41,844 nucleotides of DNA, from positions 31,442 to 73,285 of the forward strand of contig NZ_CAJSLV010000024.1 in assembly GCF_907177275.1 (NCBI RefSeq). Reading direction: 5' to 3'. This stretch comes from Actinacidiphila cocklensis. Its GTDB lineage: Bacteria > Actinomycetota > Actinomycetes > Streptomycetales > Streptomycetaceae. A model generated the notes under the pieces. That model made no database searches. It was given only the letters and a program-made list of their open reading frames with translations, and was not told the DNA's origin. The position numbers and the translations under genes were made by a program. Positions 1 through 8,418 of this stretch are shown piece after piece. Within the stretch, counting starts at the first letter, position 1, and the number at the start of each line of letters is the position of its first letter.

Positions 1-35
1 GGGCGGACGCCGGCGCGGGGCCGGGGGAGAGGAGG

Positions 36-599
36 TCAGGGAGTGAAGAAGGCCTTCGCCCGCAGCGCCGCGTCCTGGTCCGCGGCGATCTGGCCCGGGC
101 GGGTCGCGCTGGCCAGCAGCACACCGCGGAAGTCCATCCGCATGTAGCTGGCCGTCCTGGCCAGGGTGCCGACCAGCGGGTCGGCGTCGGAGTGGTCGGC
201 GCCCGCGAGCGCGGTGACGCCCCACAGGGTGCGGCCGGCCATCCGGGCGCGGAAGTCGACCCCGGGCACGCGCATCCAGGCCGACCAGTGGTCGAGGTAC
301 TGCTTGGTCGGCGTCGAGACCGAGTACCAGTACAGCGGCGACGCGATGACCAGGTCGGTCGCGTCGAGCGTGGCGTCGAGCAGCGTACGGGCGTGGCCGG
401 TGGGCGGCGGGTACGAGCCGTCGCCGTCGTGGCGCACGTCCGTGAAGGCCGGCAGCTGCATCTCCGCGAGCCGCACCCAGTGCTGCTCCGCATCGGATGG
501 CAGCTGCGCCGCCGCCTGCTGTGCCAGTGCCTCGGTGTTGCCGCCCGCGCGGGTGCTGCCGAGGAGGAAGAGGAACCGTCGCCCCGAGAAGTCATGCAT
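36..599 (-). CDS. NAD(P)H-dependent FMN reductase / flavodoxin-fold oxidoreductase
   Basis: Predicted cytosolic flavoprotein of the NADPH-dependent FMN reductase family (187 aa), expected to bind FMN and reduce quinones, flavins or related substrates. The N-terminus has the phosphate-binding loop FLFLLGSTRAGGNTE, and a later segment ASPLYWYSVSTPTKQYLDHW matches the family's second flavin-contact loop. I chose ATG at 599 because the open frame's longest start, a TTG at 635, is itself the -35 box of a good promoter. ATG at 605 is an equally possible start. With a -10 box ending at 606, the transcript would be leaderless. The gene lies 60 bases downstream of and parallel to the RarD gene but has its own promoter. 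The substrate cannot be read from sequence. Confidence 0.85.
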   Translation of the reverse strand: MHDFSGRRFLFLLGSTRAGGNTEALAQQAAAQLPSDAEQHWVRLAEMQLPAFTDVRHDGDGSYPPPTGHARTLLDATLDATDLVIASPLYWYSVSTPTKQYLDHWSAWMRVPGVDFRARMAGRTLWGVTALAGADHSDADPLVGTLARTASYMRMDFRGVLLASATRPGQIAADQDAALRAKAFFTP

Positions 600-635
600 G
601 CGCATATATTGCGCGCGCAATGAATGTATCGTCAA
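599..635 (-). promoter_or_regulatory. Promoter of the FMN reductase gene with a 14-bp palindrome in the spacer
   Basis: On the minus strand TTGACG (635-630) is followed after 18 bases by CAATAT (611-606), giving a likely start of transcription at or next to the ATG. The perfect palindrome ATTGCGCGCGCAAT (608-621) sits between and over the boxes, as an operator would. The regulator is unknown. Confidence 0.5.
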
Positions 636-659
636 GCGATCTCCGTCACACCGTCCGGC

Positions 660-1601
660 TTACGAGGTGGGAGCGGGGGCGGGGGCCGCGTCGGCGGCGG
701 GGGCCAGGAGGGCCGCGTCGGCCCTGGTGCGGCGGGCGTTGCGCAGGGCGTCGACGGTCAGCAGGACCAGGGCCGACCACACCAGCAGGAAGCCGATCCA
801 CTGCTCCGCGGACATCTTCTCGTGGAAGTGGAGGATGCCGATCAGGAACTGGAAGACCGGGGCCAGGTACTGGAGAAGGCCGAGCGTGGACAGCGGCAGC
901 CGGTTGGCCGACATCCCGAAGCAGATCAGCGGCACCGCGGTGACCAGGCCGGACAGCGCCAGCAGGCCCGCGTGGCCGGGGCCGTGGTGGCTGAAGGTCG
1001 AGTCGCCGCGGGAGCCCAGGACCATCAGGAAGGCGAGGGCGGGCAGGAACTGCACGGAGGTCTCCGCGGCCAGCGACTCCAGGCCGCCCATCGCGACCTT
1101 CTTCTTGACCAGGCCGTAGGTGCCGAAGGACAGCGCCAGGGTCAGCGCGATCCACGGCAGCCGCCCGTAGCCGACCGCGAGCACCGCGACGGCGGCGAAA
1201 CCGATGCCGACCGCCGCCCACTGCACGGGCCGCAGCCGCTCGTGCAGGACCAGGACGGCGAGGGCGATGGTCACCAGCGGGTTGATGAAGTAGCCGAGCG
1301 AGGTCTCCACGACATGGCCGGCGTTGACCGCCCATATGTACATGCCCCAGTTCACCGACACCACGGTCGCGGCGACGGCGATCAGGGCGAGGCGGCGCGG
1401 CTGGCGGACCAGCTCGGCGATCCAGGCCCACCGGCGCAGTGCCAGCAGGATGGCGGCGACCACCACCAGCGACCACACCATCCGGTGGGCCAGGATCTCG
1501 CCCGCGTCCGCGGGTTCGAGCAGCGGCCAGTACAGCGGGAACAGGCCCCACATGCCGTAGGCCGCAAATCCGTAGGCCAGCCCTGCGCGGTCGTTGCCCA
1601 T
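660..1601 (-). CDS. rarD: RarD-type EamA/DMT family permease
   Basis: Integral membrane protein of 313 aa with about ten hydrophobic helices, in the EamA-repeat drug/metabolite transporter superfamily. The opening (GLAYGFAAYGMWGLFPLYWPL) and the motif HRMVWSL are typical of RarD, whose name comes from a chloramphenicol-sensitivity phenotype; the real substrate is unproven. ATG at 1601 is chosen because a GGAGG ribosome-binding site sits just upstream. The open frame runs 26 codons further but lacks the family's normal N-terminus there. The C-terminal tail is rich in Ala, Pro and Asp. It is read in the same direction as the flavoprotein gene and the NAD(P)-binding gene on either side, with no sign of coupling. 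Confidence 0.85.
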   Translation of the reverse strand: MGNDRAGLAYGFAAYGMWGLFPLYWPLLEPADAGEILAHRMVWSLVVVAAILLALRRWAWIAELVRQPRRLALIAVAATVVSVNWGMYIWAVNAGHVVETSLGYFINPLVTIALAVLVLHERLRPVQWAAVGIGFAAVAVLAVGYGRLPWIALTLALSFGTYGLVKKKVAMGGLESLAAETSVQFLPALAFLMVLGSRGDSTFSHHGPGHAGLLALSGLVTAVPLICFGMSANRLPLSTLGLLQYLAPVFQFLIGILHFHEKMSAEQWIGFLLVWSALVLLTVDALRNARRTRADAALLAPAADAAPAPAPTS

Positions 1602-1758
1602 TGCCTCGTCCTCCCCGTGCCGCGTACACGCGGTGCGGGTACCGGCGGCAGTCCGACGGTAGCGGTACGCCGCCCGCACTGCCAGGCCCGTATCGCAGAT
1701 TGGTCCTGACGGCGGGGTGTACGGGGCGCGTGGGGCGCCCAGGGCCGCGCTCGGGCGC

Positions 1759-2628
1759 TCAGGCGCTCAGCGCGCGCACCTCCACCGCGACGGTGTCGCG
1801 CAGCGGCGTCGTCGGGCGGCCGATCAGCCGGGCCAGCTCGCCGCTCGTTACGGCCAGCAGACCGCGCCCGATGGCCCGGTCCACGTCGACCAGCACCGCG
1901 GCGAAGTCGGCCGGCACTCCGACGCCGACCAGGATCTCCTGCCGCTCCTCCGGGCTCACGTCGTGGTAGGCGACGTCGCGGCCCGACACCTCGGCGACGG
2001 TGGCCGCGTACTCGGCGAAGCTCCACGCGGTGTCGCCGCTCAGGTCGTACGCCGTGTTCTCGTGGCCCTCGCCCGCCAGCACCGCCGCTGCGGCCGCCGC
2101 GTAGTCCGCCCGCGCGGCCGACGCGACCCGCCCCTCGCCCGCGTTGCCGATCACGACGCCGTGTTCGAGCACCGCCGGCAGGTTCGCCGTGTAGACCTCG
2201 GTGTACCAGCCGTTGCGCAGGAAGACGTAGGGCAGTCCCGAGGCGAGGATGTGCTCCTCGGTGGCCTTGTGCTCGTCGGCGAGTACGAAGTCGGCGGCCG
2301 GGCCGCCCAGGATGCCGGTGTACGCCAGCAGCGCCACGCCCGCCTCGGCCGCCGCGTCGACCACCGCGGTGTGCTGCGGGATGCGGCGGCCGACCTCGTT
2401 GCCCGAGATCAGCAGGACGCGGTCGCCCGCGGCGAAGGCGCCCTTGAGGGTCGCGGGGTCGTCGTACTGCGCGACCCGCAGCTGCACCCCGCTCGCGGCC
2501 AGGTCGGCGGCCTTGTCCGCGTCGCGGACGACGGCGGCGATCTGCTCGGGCGCGACCCCGCGCTCCAGCAGGTCCGCGATGACGAGGCGGCCGAGGTGGC
2601 CGGTGGCTCCGGTGACGACGATGCTCAC
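1759..2628 (-). CDS. NmrA/SDR-type NAD(P)-binding oxidoreductase
   Basis: A 289-aa Rossmann-fold protein that begins with the dinucleotide-binding motif VVTGATGHLGRLV. It belongs to the atypical short-chain dehydrogenases of the NmrA/quinone oxidoreductase 2 type, which bind NAD(P)H and act either as redox sensors or quinone reductases. GTG at 2628 is the best start: GGGAG lies 7 bases upstream and the Rossmann strand begins immediately after. It is divergent from an HxlR-type regulator 96 bases away, a common arrangement in which the regulator controls the oxidoreductase in response to electrophiles or quinones. The true substrate is not evident. Confidence 0.85.
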   Translation of the reverse strand: MSIVVTGATGHLGRLVIADLLERGVAPEQIAAVVRDADKAADLAASGVQLRVAQYDDPATLKGAFAAGDRVLLISGNEVGRRIPQHTAVVDAAAEAGVALLAYTGILGGPAADFVLADEHKATEEHILASGLPYVFLRNGWYTEVYTANLPAVLEHGVVIGNAGEGRVASAARADYAAAAAAVLAGEGHENTAYDLSGDTAWSFAEYAATVAEVSGRDVAYHDVSPEERQEILVGVGVPADFAAVLVDVDRAIGRGLLAVTSGELARLIGRPTTPLRDTVAVEVRALSA

Positions 2629-2679
2629 GGTGGATCTCCCGGGTGTGGCGTTCTTGGCGGTCGTGATCACCGTAACCGG

Positions 2680-2724
2680 GGCGCTAACTTATGGAAAGTA
2701 CCCACCTTGAAGTACGGTACATAC
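2680..2724. promoter_or_regulatory. Divergent control region with AAGTAC repeats, likely HxlR operator
   Basis: The gap between the NAD(P)-binding gene and the HxlR gene contains AAGTAC twice in direct orientation (2696-2701 and 2710-2715) and an inverted GTACC/GGTAC pair (2699-2703 and 2716-2720). HxlR proteins bind such repeats between divergent genes. The assignment rests on position and repeat structure only. Confidence 0.4.
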
Positions 2725-3072
2725 GTGAAGGTGAGCTGCCCTGAACGGGCCATTCTCGAGCACGTCACCAGCCGGTGGGGCGTCCTGGTGCTCGTCGCCC
2801 TGCTCGACGCCGGGACGCTGCGCTTCAGCGAGCTGCGGGACGGCATCGGGGACGTGAGCGAGAAGATGCTGACGCAGACGCTGCGGACCCTGGAGCGGGA
2901 CGGGTTCGTACGCCGCCACGCCCGGCCCGTCATACCGCCGCACGTCGACTACACCCTGACCGACCTCGGCCGCGAGGCCGCGCTCAAGGTCCAGGCCCTC
3001 GCCGACTGGACCTCCTCCCGGGTGCCGGCGGTGGCGGCGGCCCAGTCCACGTACGACGCGGCCCGCGGCTGA
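2725..3072 (+). CDS. HxlR-family winged-helix regulator
   Basis: A DNA-binding regulator of about 115 aa. The pattern CPERAILEHVTSRWGVLVLVALL followed by FSELRDGIGDVSEKMLTQTLRTLERDG is diagnostic for the HxlR/MarR-like winged helix. The N-terminal Cys in the CP motif is the residue that senses electrophiles or disulfide stress in relatives such as YodB and HypR. The start is uncertain: GTG at 2725 or 2731, or TTG at 2707, all without a clear ribosome-binding site, so the message may be leaderless. It is divergent from the NAD(P)-binding oxidoreductase, its probable target, and its stop lies 10 bases from the convergent stop of the large NB-ARC gene. Confidence 0.85.
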   Translation: MKVSCPERAILEHVTSRWGVLVLVALLDAGTLRFSELRDGIGDVSEKMLTQTLRTLERDGFVRRHARPVIPPHVDYTLTDLGREAALKVQALADWTSSRVPAVAAAQSTYDAARG

Positions 3073-3081
3073 GCCCGCCGC

Positions 3082-6000
3082 TCACAGCGGGAACATCTCC
3101 AGGTCCCGGTCGATCCTGCGCCCGGCCCCCGCCGCGTACAGCCAGGGGTGCTCGCGCGGCAGGATGCGGGCCAGCCCGGCCACCGCCGCGTCCCGCAGCG
3201 CGTCCGCCTCGTCCGTGCGGCCCAGCTCCCGTACGGCGACCGCCAGGTTGGCCCGGGTCGCCAGGACGTCCGGGTGCTCGCCGGACAGGCGCTCCGCCAG
3301 CCGGTCAAGGCAGCGGGTGGTGAACCGCACCGCCTTGGCGGCCTCACCGGTCTCGCCCAGGGTGTTCGCCAGCGTGACCCCGGCGATCAGGGCGTAGGGG
3401 TGCTGCTCGCCCAGCACGGAACGCAGCGCCTGCCAGGTGCTGCGGGCGGCGATCAGAGCCTCCCGCAGGCGGCTGTCGTGCCGCAGGTGGATGGCGTGGT
3501 TGTGGGCGCAGATCAGGGTGGAGGGGTGGCGGGAGCCCAGCACCTCGGAGAGCCGCCCGAGCATCGCCGACGTCAGGTCCAGCGCGGCGCCCGGCTCGCC
3601 CTCGGCCGCGTACGCCGACGCCAGGGCCAGCGTGCAGGCCAGGGCGCCGGGACCGGTGTCGCCGTGGTGGTCCCGGTAGGCGTCGTGCGTCGACCGGGCC
3701 AGTTCGTGGGCCTCCGCAGCGAATCCCGCCCGGCGCAGCGAGAGCGCCAGCGACGTGGCCCGGCCCAGGGCCGCCGGGTCCGGCCGGGACTCCCCGGACT
3801 CCTCCTGGAGTTCGCGCAGCAGCGCCACCGAGCCCGAGTAGTCGCCGAGCGCGCGCAGGTCGCCGGCTAGTGCGGCACGGGAGGCGAGGGTCTGCGGATG
3901 CCGCGGGCCGAGCACCACGGAGAAGGAGCCGGACACCTCCTCGTTCAGCTCCCGCGAGGCCGCGTAGTCCCCGGTGACGTGCAGGTCCAGGGCGCGGTTG
4001 TGGGCGAGCGCCAGCGTCTCGGGGCTGTCGTCGCCCAGCTGTTCGCGCATCATCGCGCCGGTCTCGGTGTCGAGTTCCAGCGCCTCCTGGAAACGGCCCA
4101 GCGAGCGCAGGTCCGCGGCGACGCTGCCCGCGGTCCGCAGCGTCTGGGGATGGTCCTCCTGCCGCGTCCTGCGCTGCCGCTCCAGGACGTCCTCGTCCAG
4201 TGCCAGGCACTCGGTGAACCGCCCCTGGCTGCGCAGGACGCCCGCCAGCTGGAGGCGCACCTGGAGCACCTGCCGGTCGTCCTCGCCGAGCCTGTCGCCC
4301 CAGCCTTCCGCCAGCTCGCGGGCCAGCCGCTCGGCCCTGGGCAGGTCGCCGCGCTGCCACAGATAGCGGACCCGGTCGATCAGCAGCTGCCGGGTGTCGG
4401 GCTCGTCGCACGTATCCGCCGCGGAGGGGGCGAGATGGGGCCAGATGCGGTCGAAGTCGGGCCAGTTGGCGGGGTCGTCGGTGTCGCCGACGTCGGGGCG
4501 GAGCCCGACCAGGAGGCGGTGGACGGTGTGGCGGGTCTCGTCGGCCTCCTGCAGCGTCATGCCGTCCCTGACCACCGCCTGCACCAGGCGGTGCACCTGG
4601 AGGGAGCCGTCGCCGACGTCCACCTTGGCCAGGGCGAAGCGGCGCACCCCATGCAGGACCCGGCCCATCATGAGCCGGTCCCGCAGCTCCTCGTCGTAGG
4701 GCAGCAGGGCGGCGAACATCTGGTCGCTGTAGACGAGCCGCAGCGAGATCGGCTCGGGGGCCATGAACGAGCACACCTGGAGCAGCCGGACCGAGCTCGG
4801 ACTCATCTCCCGCAGCCGTGCGAGGGAAATCTGCCAGGTCGTGTTGAGCGGGGCCGGGTAGTCCTCGGGCGTGGTGGCGCCCAGTCCCCGGGTGGCCTGC
4901 TCGTTCAGGGCCTCGACGTAGCTGGCCACCGGCATGTCGGTCTCCGCCAGCCAGGAGGCCGCGATCTCCACCGCCAGCGGCAGGTGGGCCACCGCACCGG
5001 CGACCTCGGCCGCGTCGGCGCGGGCGAGGCCGGGGACCCGCCGCAGCAGGTGCTGCACGGCCTCGGCCTCGGTGAAGACGCTCACCTCGAGTCTCGCACG
5101 CCGGTTCCACGACTGGTGGCGGCTGGTGATCAGCACGTGTCCGGAACCGGTCGGGAGGTACGGCCGGACCGGCTCGGGTTCGTCGGCGTTGTCGAAGATC
5201 AGCAGCCAGCGGCGCGGCCCGCGACCGAGGGCCTGGAGCGCGAGATCGGCCGCCTCCGCCACGCCGGTGCCCGCCCCGTCGGGGAGGACGCCGAGGTGCC
5301 CGGCCAGTTCGGCCAGCGAATAGACGATCAGGTTGGGCTGCTCGGCGTCGATCCACCAGACCAGGTCGTAGTCGGACCCGAAGCGGTGCGCGTACTCCAG
5401 GACGAGCTGGGTCTTGCCGACACCGCCCAGCCCGTACGCGGTCTGGACCGACGGCACCACGGCGTGCACCTGCCGCGCGCCCGGGACCCCGCCGGGCGCG
5501 GAGCCGCGCAGCCGGGCGCGGAGCAGCGCCAGCTCCTCGGTGCGGCCGGTGAAGGCCCCGTTGCGCGTCGGGAGCTTCCGGATGTCGGGCACGGCCCCGG
5601 GAAACCGCGGGCGGCCCTCCTGCGGCGCCGGCGGCGCCTCCTCCAGGCCGAGCACGGCGCGCACCGCGTCGATCGCGGCCGCCTCGGACAGGCCGTCCAG
5701 GGGGAGGGAGACGCCGGGAGCACGCCACGGGGTGCCGTCCAGCCGCAGCACGACCGGCGCCTCGGCCCGGTCGGCGGCCGCCTCCTGTCCACCGCCCTGC
5801 ACGCGGCTGTCGCGGGCGGCGGCCGACCAGAGCAGGACCGCGGGCAGCTGCCCGTACGGCTCCGGCGTCCCGTCCAGCGGATGGCGCAGCACCGCGAGGC
5901 GCGCCGCGGTGAGCAGCCACTCGACCCACTCGGCCCACAGCGTGTCGGCCTCGGCATGGAGCAGGACGACCTCCGCGCGCACCCCGGGAAGCGGCAGGGC

Positions 6001-6912
6001 CGCGCGCCCGGGCGCCTCCGCGGCGGTTGCCGCGACGGCCGGCGCGGGCTCGTCCAGCTCGCGGCCGATGCGCTCCAGGGTGCGGGCGCTCTCCGCGCTG
6101 ATCTCGTCGGCCCGGCTGAGCGCACGGTCGATGTCCGCGGTCACCGCGTCGTCCACCGGCGGCCGTACGGTGGCGGGTGCCCGGTCCCGGTCCTGCTCCC
6201 CTTCGGGGCCGAGCCCGGCGTCCGCCCGCAGCTCCTCCAGCTCCTCGGTCAGCCGCCCGATCTGGTCCATGACCTGGGCGAGCATGTCCTCGGCCCTGCG
6301 GCGCATCTCCTGCGCCCCGCCGAGCCGGGCCACCGCCCTGCGCTCCTGGCCCTGGGTGTGGGCCAGGTCGCGCCGGGTCCGCTCCAGCCGCGGCTCGTCG
6401 GCCCGGGCGGCGAGCAGCGCGGTGCGCTCGCGGGTGAGTCCGTCGACCCTGCGCTGCAGGAAGTGCACCATCGTCCACAGCACGACGACCAGCCGGCCGT
6501 AGTTCTCCGCGGTGTCCCGCAGCTCGTCGCGCTGGTCCTGCGCCCGGGTCAACCGCTGGTAGGCGTCGATAAGCTGCGCGTCGGACTCCAGCGCCCGAGC
6601 GGTACGCGGCCGGTCGGGCAGCCGCACCGGCGCCGGGTCGAGTGCCGCGCGCAGCAGGATGAGCGCCCGCCTGCGGTCCGCGTGGCTGTCGCTCGTCGCC
6701 GCCACCAGCGCCGTGACGAAGCCCTCCTTGGGGACCGTGCCGCCCAGGTACTTGCCGATGGTCGTGGTGGACACGCCGAGCGGGCCGGTCAGGCTCTCCA
6801 GCGACCGCCCGCTGTCGCGGACCAGGCCGCGCAGGAACGCGGCGAGTTTCCGCACCTCGGGGATGTCCGTCCGGATCGGGCCGAACGGCCGCCCGCCCCT
6901 GTCCTGTGCCAC
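3082..6912 (-). CDS. HTH - coiled coil - NB-ARC - TPR (STAND) protein, FxsT-like
   Basis: A 1,276-aa multidomain cytosolic protein. The N-terminal ~100 aa form a helix-turn-helix-like module (LESLTGPLGVSTTTIGKYLG), then a long charged coiled coil (about 110-235), then a central region. An NB-ARC ATPase begins at FTGRTEEL, with Walker A GLGGVGKTQ near residue 490 and Walker B RWLLIFDNAD near 570. About 400 aa of TPR/kinesin-light-chain repeats end it. This is the STAND signal-switch design. It resembles the TPR protein of FxSxx-COOH (cyclophane peptide) systems, but no radical SAM enzyme or FxSxx peptide gene is here, so that label is tentative. GTG at 6912 (GGGGGG upstream) is preferred over TTG at 6960, which lies inside the repeat array. 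Confidence 0.8.
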   Translation of the reverse strand: MAQDRGGRPFGPIRTDIPEVRKLAAFLRGLVRDSGRSLESLTGPLGVSTTTIGKYLGGTVPKEGFVTALVAATSDSHADRRRALILLRAALDPAPVRLPDRPRTARALESDAQLIDAYQRLTRAQDQRDELRDTAENYGRLVVVLWTMVHFLQRRVDGLTRERTALLAARADEPRLERTRRDLAHTQGQERRAVARLGGAQEMRRRAEDMLAQVMDQIGRLTEELEELRADAGLGPEGEQDRDRAPATVRPPVDDAVTADIDRALSRADEISAESARTLERIGRELDEPAPAVAATAAEAPGRAALPLPGVRAEVVLLHAEADTLWAEWVEWLLTAARLAVLRHPLDGTPEPYGQLPAVLLWSAAARDSRVQGGGQEAAADRAEAPVVLRLDGTPWRAPGVSLPLDGLSEAAAIDAVRAVLGLEEAPPAPQEGRPRFPGAVPDIRKLPTRNGAFTGRTEELALLRARLRGSAPGGVPGARQVHAVVPSVQTAYGLGGVGKTQLVLEYAHRFGSDYDLVWWIDAEQPNLIVYSLAELAGHLGVLPDGAGTGVAEAADLALQALGRGPRRWLLIFDNADEPEPVRPYLPTGSGHVLITSRHQSWNRRARLEVSVFTEAEAVQHLLRRVPGLARADAAEVAGAVAHLPLAVEIAASWLAETDMPVASYVEALNEQATRGLGATTPEDYPAPLNTTWQISLARLREMSPSSVRLLQVCSFMAPEPISLRLVYSDQMFAALLPYDEELRDRLMMGRVLHGVRRFALAKVDVGDGSLQVHRLVQAVVRDGMTLQEADETRHTVHRLLVGLRPDVGDTDDPANWPDFDRIWPHLAPSAADTCDEPDTRQLLIDRVRYLWQRGDLPRAERLARELAEGWGDRLGEDDRQVLQVRLQLAGVLRSQGRFTECLALDEDVLERQRRTRQEDHPQTLRTAGSVAADLRSLGRFQEALELDTETGAMMREQLGDDSPETLALAHNRALDLHVTGDYAASRELNEEVSGSFSVVLGPRHPQTLASRAALAGDLRALGDYSGSVALLRELQEESGESRPDPAALGRATSLALSLRRAGFAAEAHELARSTHDAYRDHHGDTGPGALACTLALASAYAAEGEPGAALDLTSAMLGRLSEVLGSRHPSTLICAHNHAIHLRHDSRLREALIAARSTWQALRSVLGEQHPYALIAGVTLANTLGETGEAAKAVRFTTRCLDRLAERLSGEHPDVLATRANLAVAVRELGRTDEADALRDAAVAGLARILPREHPWLYAAGAGRRIDRDLEMFPL

Positions 6913-6935
6913 GCGCCCCCCGGCCCCGAAGTGAA

Positions 6936-7016
6936 GTTGTCCGCCATTGTCCCCGGACAACCGCCGGTTGTCCGGCGCTCACCGGGTACGGGACGCGCGG
7001 GACAACCGGGGACAAC
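6936..7016. promoter_or_regulatory. Array of five GTTGTCC/GGACAAC half-sites between divergent genes
   Basis: GTTGTCC at 6936, ATTGTCC at 6946, GGACAAC at 6955 (together a TTGTCCccGGACAA palindrome at 6947-6960), GTTGTCC at 6967, and GGACAAC at 7000 and 7010. The outer pairs are each spaced 10 bp, one helical turn, and point in opposite orientations. This looks like a cooperative operator shared by the STAND gene and the small membrane protein gene. Confidence 0.5.
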
Positions 7017-7097
7017 TCCGGTGTCCCGCATCGTGGTTCGCATCCGCCGGCGGTACCACAGCCGCCGCGCGGCACCACCAGGACCCGGGAGTGCCCG

Positions 7098-7322
7098 ATG
7101 CCTTTTCCGACCCTCGCGGCGGCCGCCGCGCTCCGGCTCGCCGCCCCGCTGGAGCGGGCAGTGCTCGTCGCGCTGCTGCTGCCACCGCTGCTGCTCGTGG
7201 TGCTGGCCACGCTGCCGGCCCTCGCCGTCCTGCCCTTCCTCCCCGAGGGCGAACGCCGCACCGCGAGCCTCCTGCGCCTCCACACGGCAGCGGCCCGCAC
7301 CCTGCTGGCGGGGACGCGATAG
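7098..7322 (+). CDS. Small hydrophobic membrane protein, unknown function
   Basis: A 74-aa protein with one or two hydrophobic stretches (AAAALRLAAPLERAVLVALL and a following Leu/Val-rich segment) and a basic C-terminus (RRTASLLRLHTAAARTLLAGTR). I recognise no family. ATG at 7098 follows GGGAG at a good distance. It is divergent from the STAND gene with the half-site array between them, and it ends at a strong hairpin. The shared control region suggests co-regulation with the STAND gene, which is inference. Confidence 0.55.
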   Translation: MPFPTLAAAAALRLAAPLERAVLVALLLPPLLLVVLATLPALAVLPFLPEGERRTASLLRLHTAAARTLLAGTR

Positions 7323-7350
7323 GGGCGCGGGGGTGTTCCCCCGCGCCCCT
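7321..7350. terminator. Bidirectional hairpin terminator
   Basis: Perfect 13-bp arms AGGGGCGCGGGGG (7321-7333) and its complement (7338-7350) with a 4-base loop. It lies between the convergent ends of the small membrane protein gene and korB. There is no T run, as is usual in this lineage. Confidence 0.75.
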
Positions 7351-7374
7351 GTCAGGCTCCGCCGTACGCGCCGG

Positions 7375-8418
7375 CTACGGCACCGTCCAGGTGTCGGTGC
7401 CGGCCAGCAGGCCCGCGAGGTCGCCCGCGCCCTGCCGGGTGACGGCCAGGTCCAGCTGGTCGGCCATGTCCGTGTCGTACACCGGCCGTACCACGTCCCT
7501 GAGGATGCCGATCGGGGTGTGGTGCAGGGTGTCGGGGTCGGCGAGCCGCGACAGCGCGAAGGCCGTCGTCGGGTTGGCCGCGTGCGCGTCGTGGACCAGC
7601 AGCCGGTCCTCGTCGGCTTCGGTGACCTCGATCACCGCCAGCTCGCCGGTGGCCGCGTCACGGACGACGCCCTTGGTCCCGAAGCGGATCGGCTCGCCGT
7701 GTTCGAGGCGGATGACCGCCTCCTGCGAGGTCGTGGAGTCCTTCAGGGCCTCGAAGGCGCCGTCGTTGAAGATGTTGCAGTTCTGGTAGATCTCCACCAG
7801 CGCGGTCCCGGGGTGGTCCGCCGCCGCCCGCAGCACGGACTGCAGGTGCTTGCGGTCCGAGTCGATCGTGCGGGCCACGAACGAGGCCTCCGCGCCGATC
7901 GCCAGCGACACCGGGTTGAAGGGCGCTTCGAGCGAGCCCATCGGCGTCGACTTGGTGATCTTCCCGGTCTCCGACGTCGGCGAGTACTGGCCCTTGGTCA
8001 GGCCGTAGATCCTGTTGTTGAACAGCAGGATCTTCAGGTTCACGTTCCGCCGCAGCGCGTGGATCAGGTGGTTGCCGCCGATGGACAGCGCGTCGCCGTC
8101 ACCGGTGACGACCCACACCGACAGGTCCCGCCGCGAGGTCGCAAGGCCGGTGGCGATGGCCGGCGCGCGCCCGTGGATGGAGTGCATCCCGTAGGTGTTC
8201 ATGTAGTACGGGAACCGCGAGGAGCAGCCGATCCCGGAGACGAACACCACGTTCTCCCGGGCCAGTCCCAGCTCCGGCATGAAGGACTGCACCGCGGCGA
8301 GCACCGCGTAGTCCCCGCAGCCCGGGCACCAGCGCACTTCCTGGTCGGACTTGAAGTCCTTCATCGTCTGCTTGCCGGCCGCCTTCGGCACCAGCGACAA
8401 CGCCTCAGACGTCGACAT
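7375..8418 (-). CDS. korB: 2-oxoacid:ferredoxin oxidoreductase subunit beta
   Basis: The thiamine diphosphate-binding beta subunit (347 aa) of a 2-oxoglutarate/2-oxoacid:ferredoxin oxidoreductase. With KorA it converts a 2-oxoacid plus CoA to acyl-CoA and CO2, passing electrons to ferredoxin. Visible features are RWCPGCGDYAVL (iron-sulfur CxxC), GIGCSSRFPYYMNTYGMHS, the TPP motif GDGDALSIGGNHLIHALRRN ending in LLFNNRIYGLTKGQY, and a third cysteine region YQNCNIFND. It starts 14 bases inside the 3' end of korA with GGAGGAG upstream, so it is translationally coupled. The subunit is full length, and the cluster leads towards a complex I operon that could use its reduced ferredoxin. Confidence 0.95.
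   Translation of the reverse strand: MSTSEALSLVPKAAGKQTMKDFKSDQEVRWCPGCGDYAVLAAVQSFMPELGLARENVVFVSGIGCSSRFPYYMNTYGMHSIHGRAPAIATGLATSRRDLSVWVVTGDGDALSIGGNHLIHALRRNVNLKILLFNNRIYGLTKGQYSPTSETGKITKSTPMGSLEAPFNPVSLAIGAEASFVARTIDSDRKHLQSVLRAAADHPGTALVEIYQNCNIFNDGAFEALKDSTTSQEAVIRLEHGEPIRFGTKGVVRDAATGELAVIEVTEADEDRLLVHDAHAANPTTAFALSRLADPDTLHHTPIGILRDVVRPVYDTDMADQLDLAVTRQGAGDLAGLLAGTDTWTVP

Noticed and set aside
624..1709. Plus-strand 361-codon frame
   Set aside because: Antisense to the RarD gene, with no start signal and no domain.
1717..3072. 451-codon frame ending in the HxlR protein
   Set aside because: Only the last ~115 codons match a protein family; the rest is antisense to the NAD(P)-binding gene.
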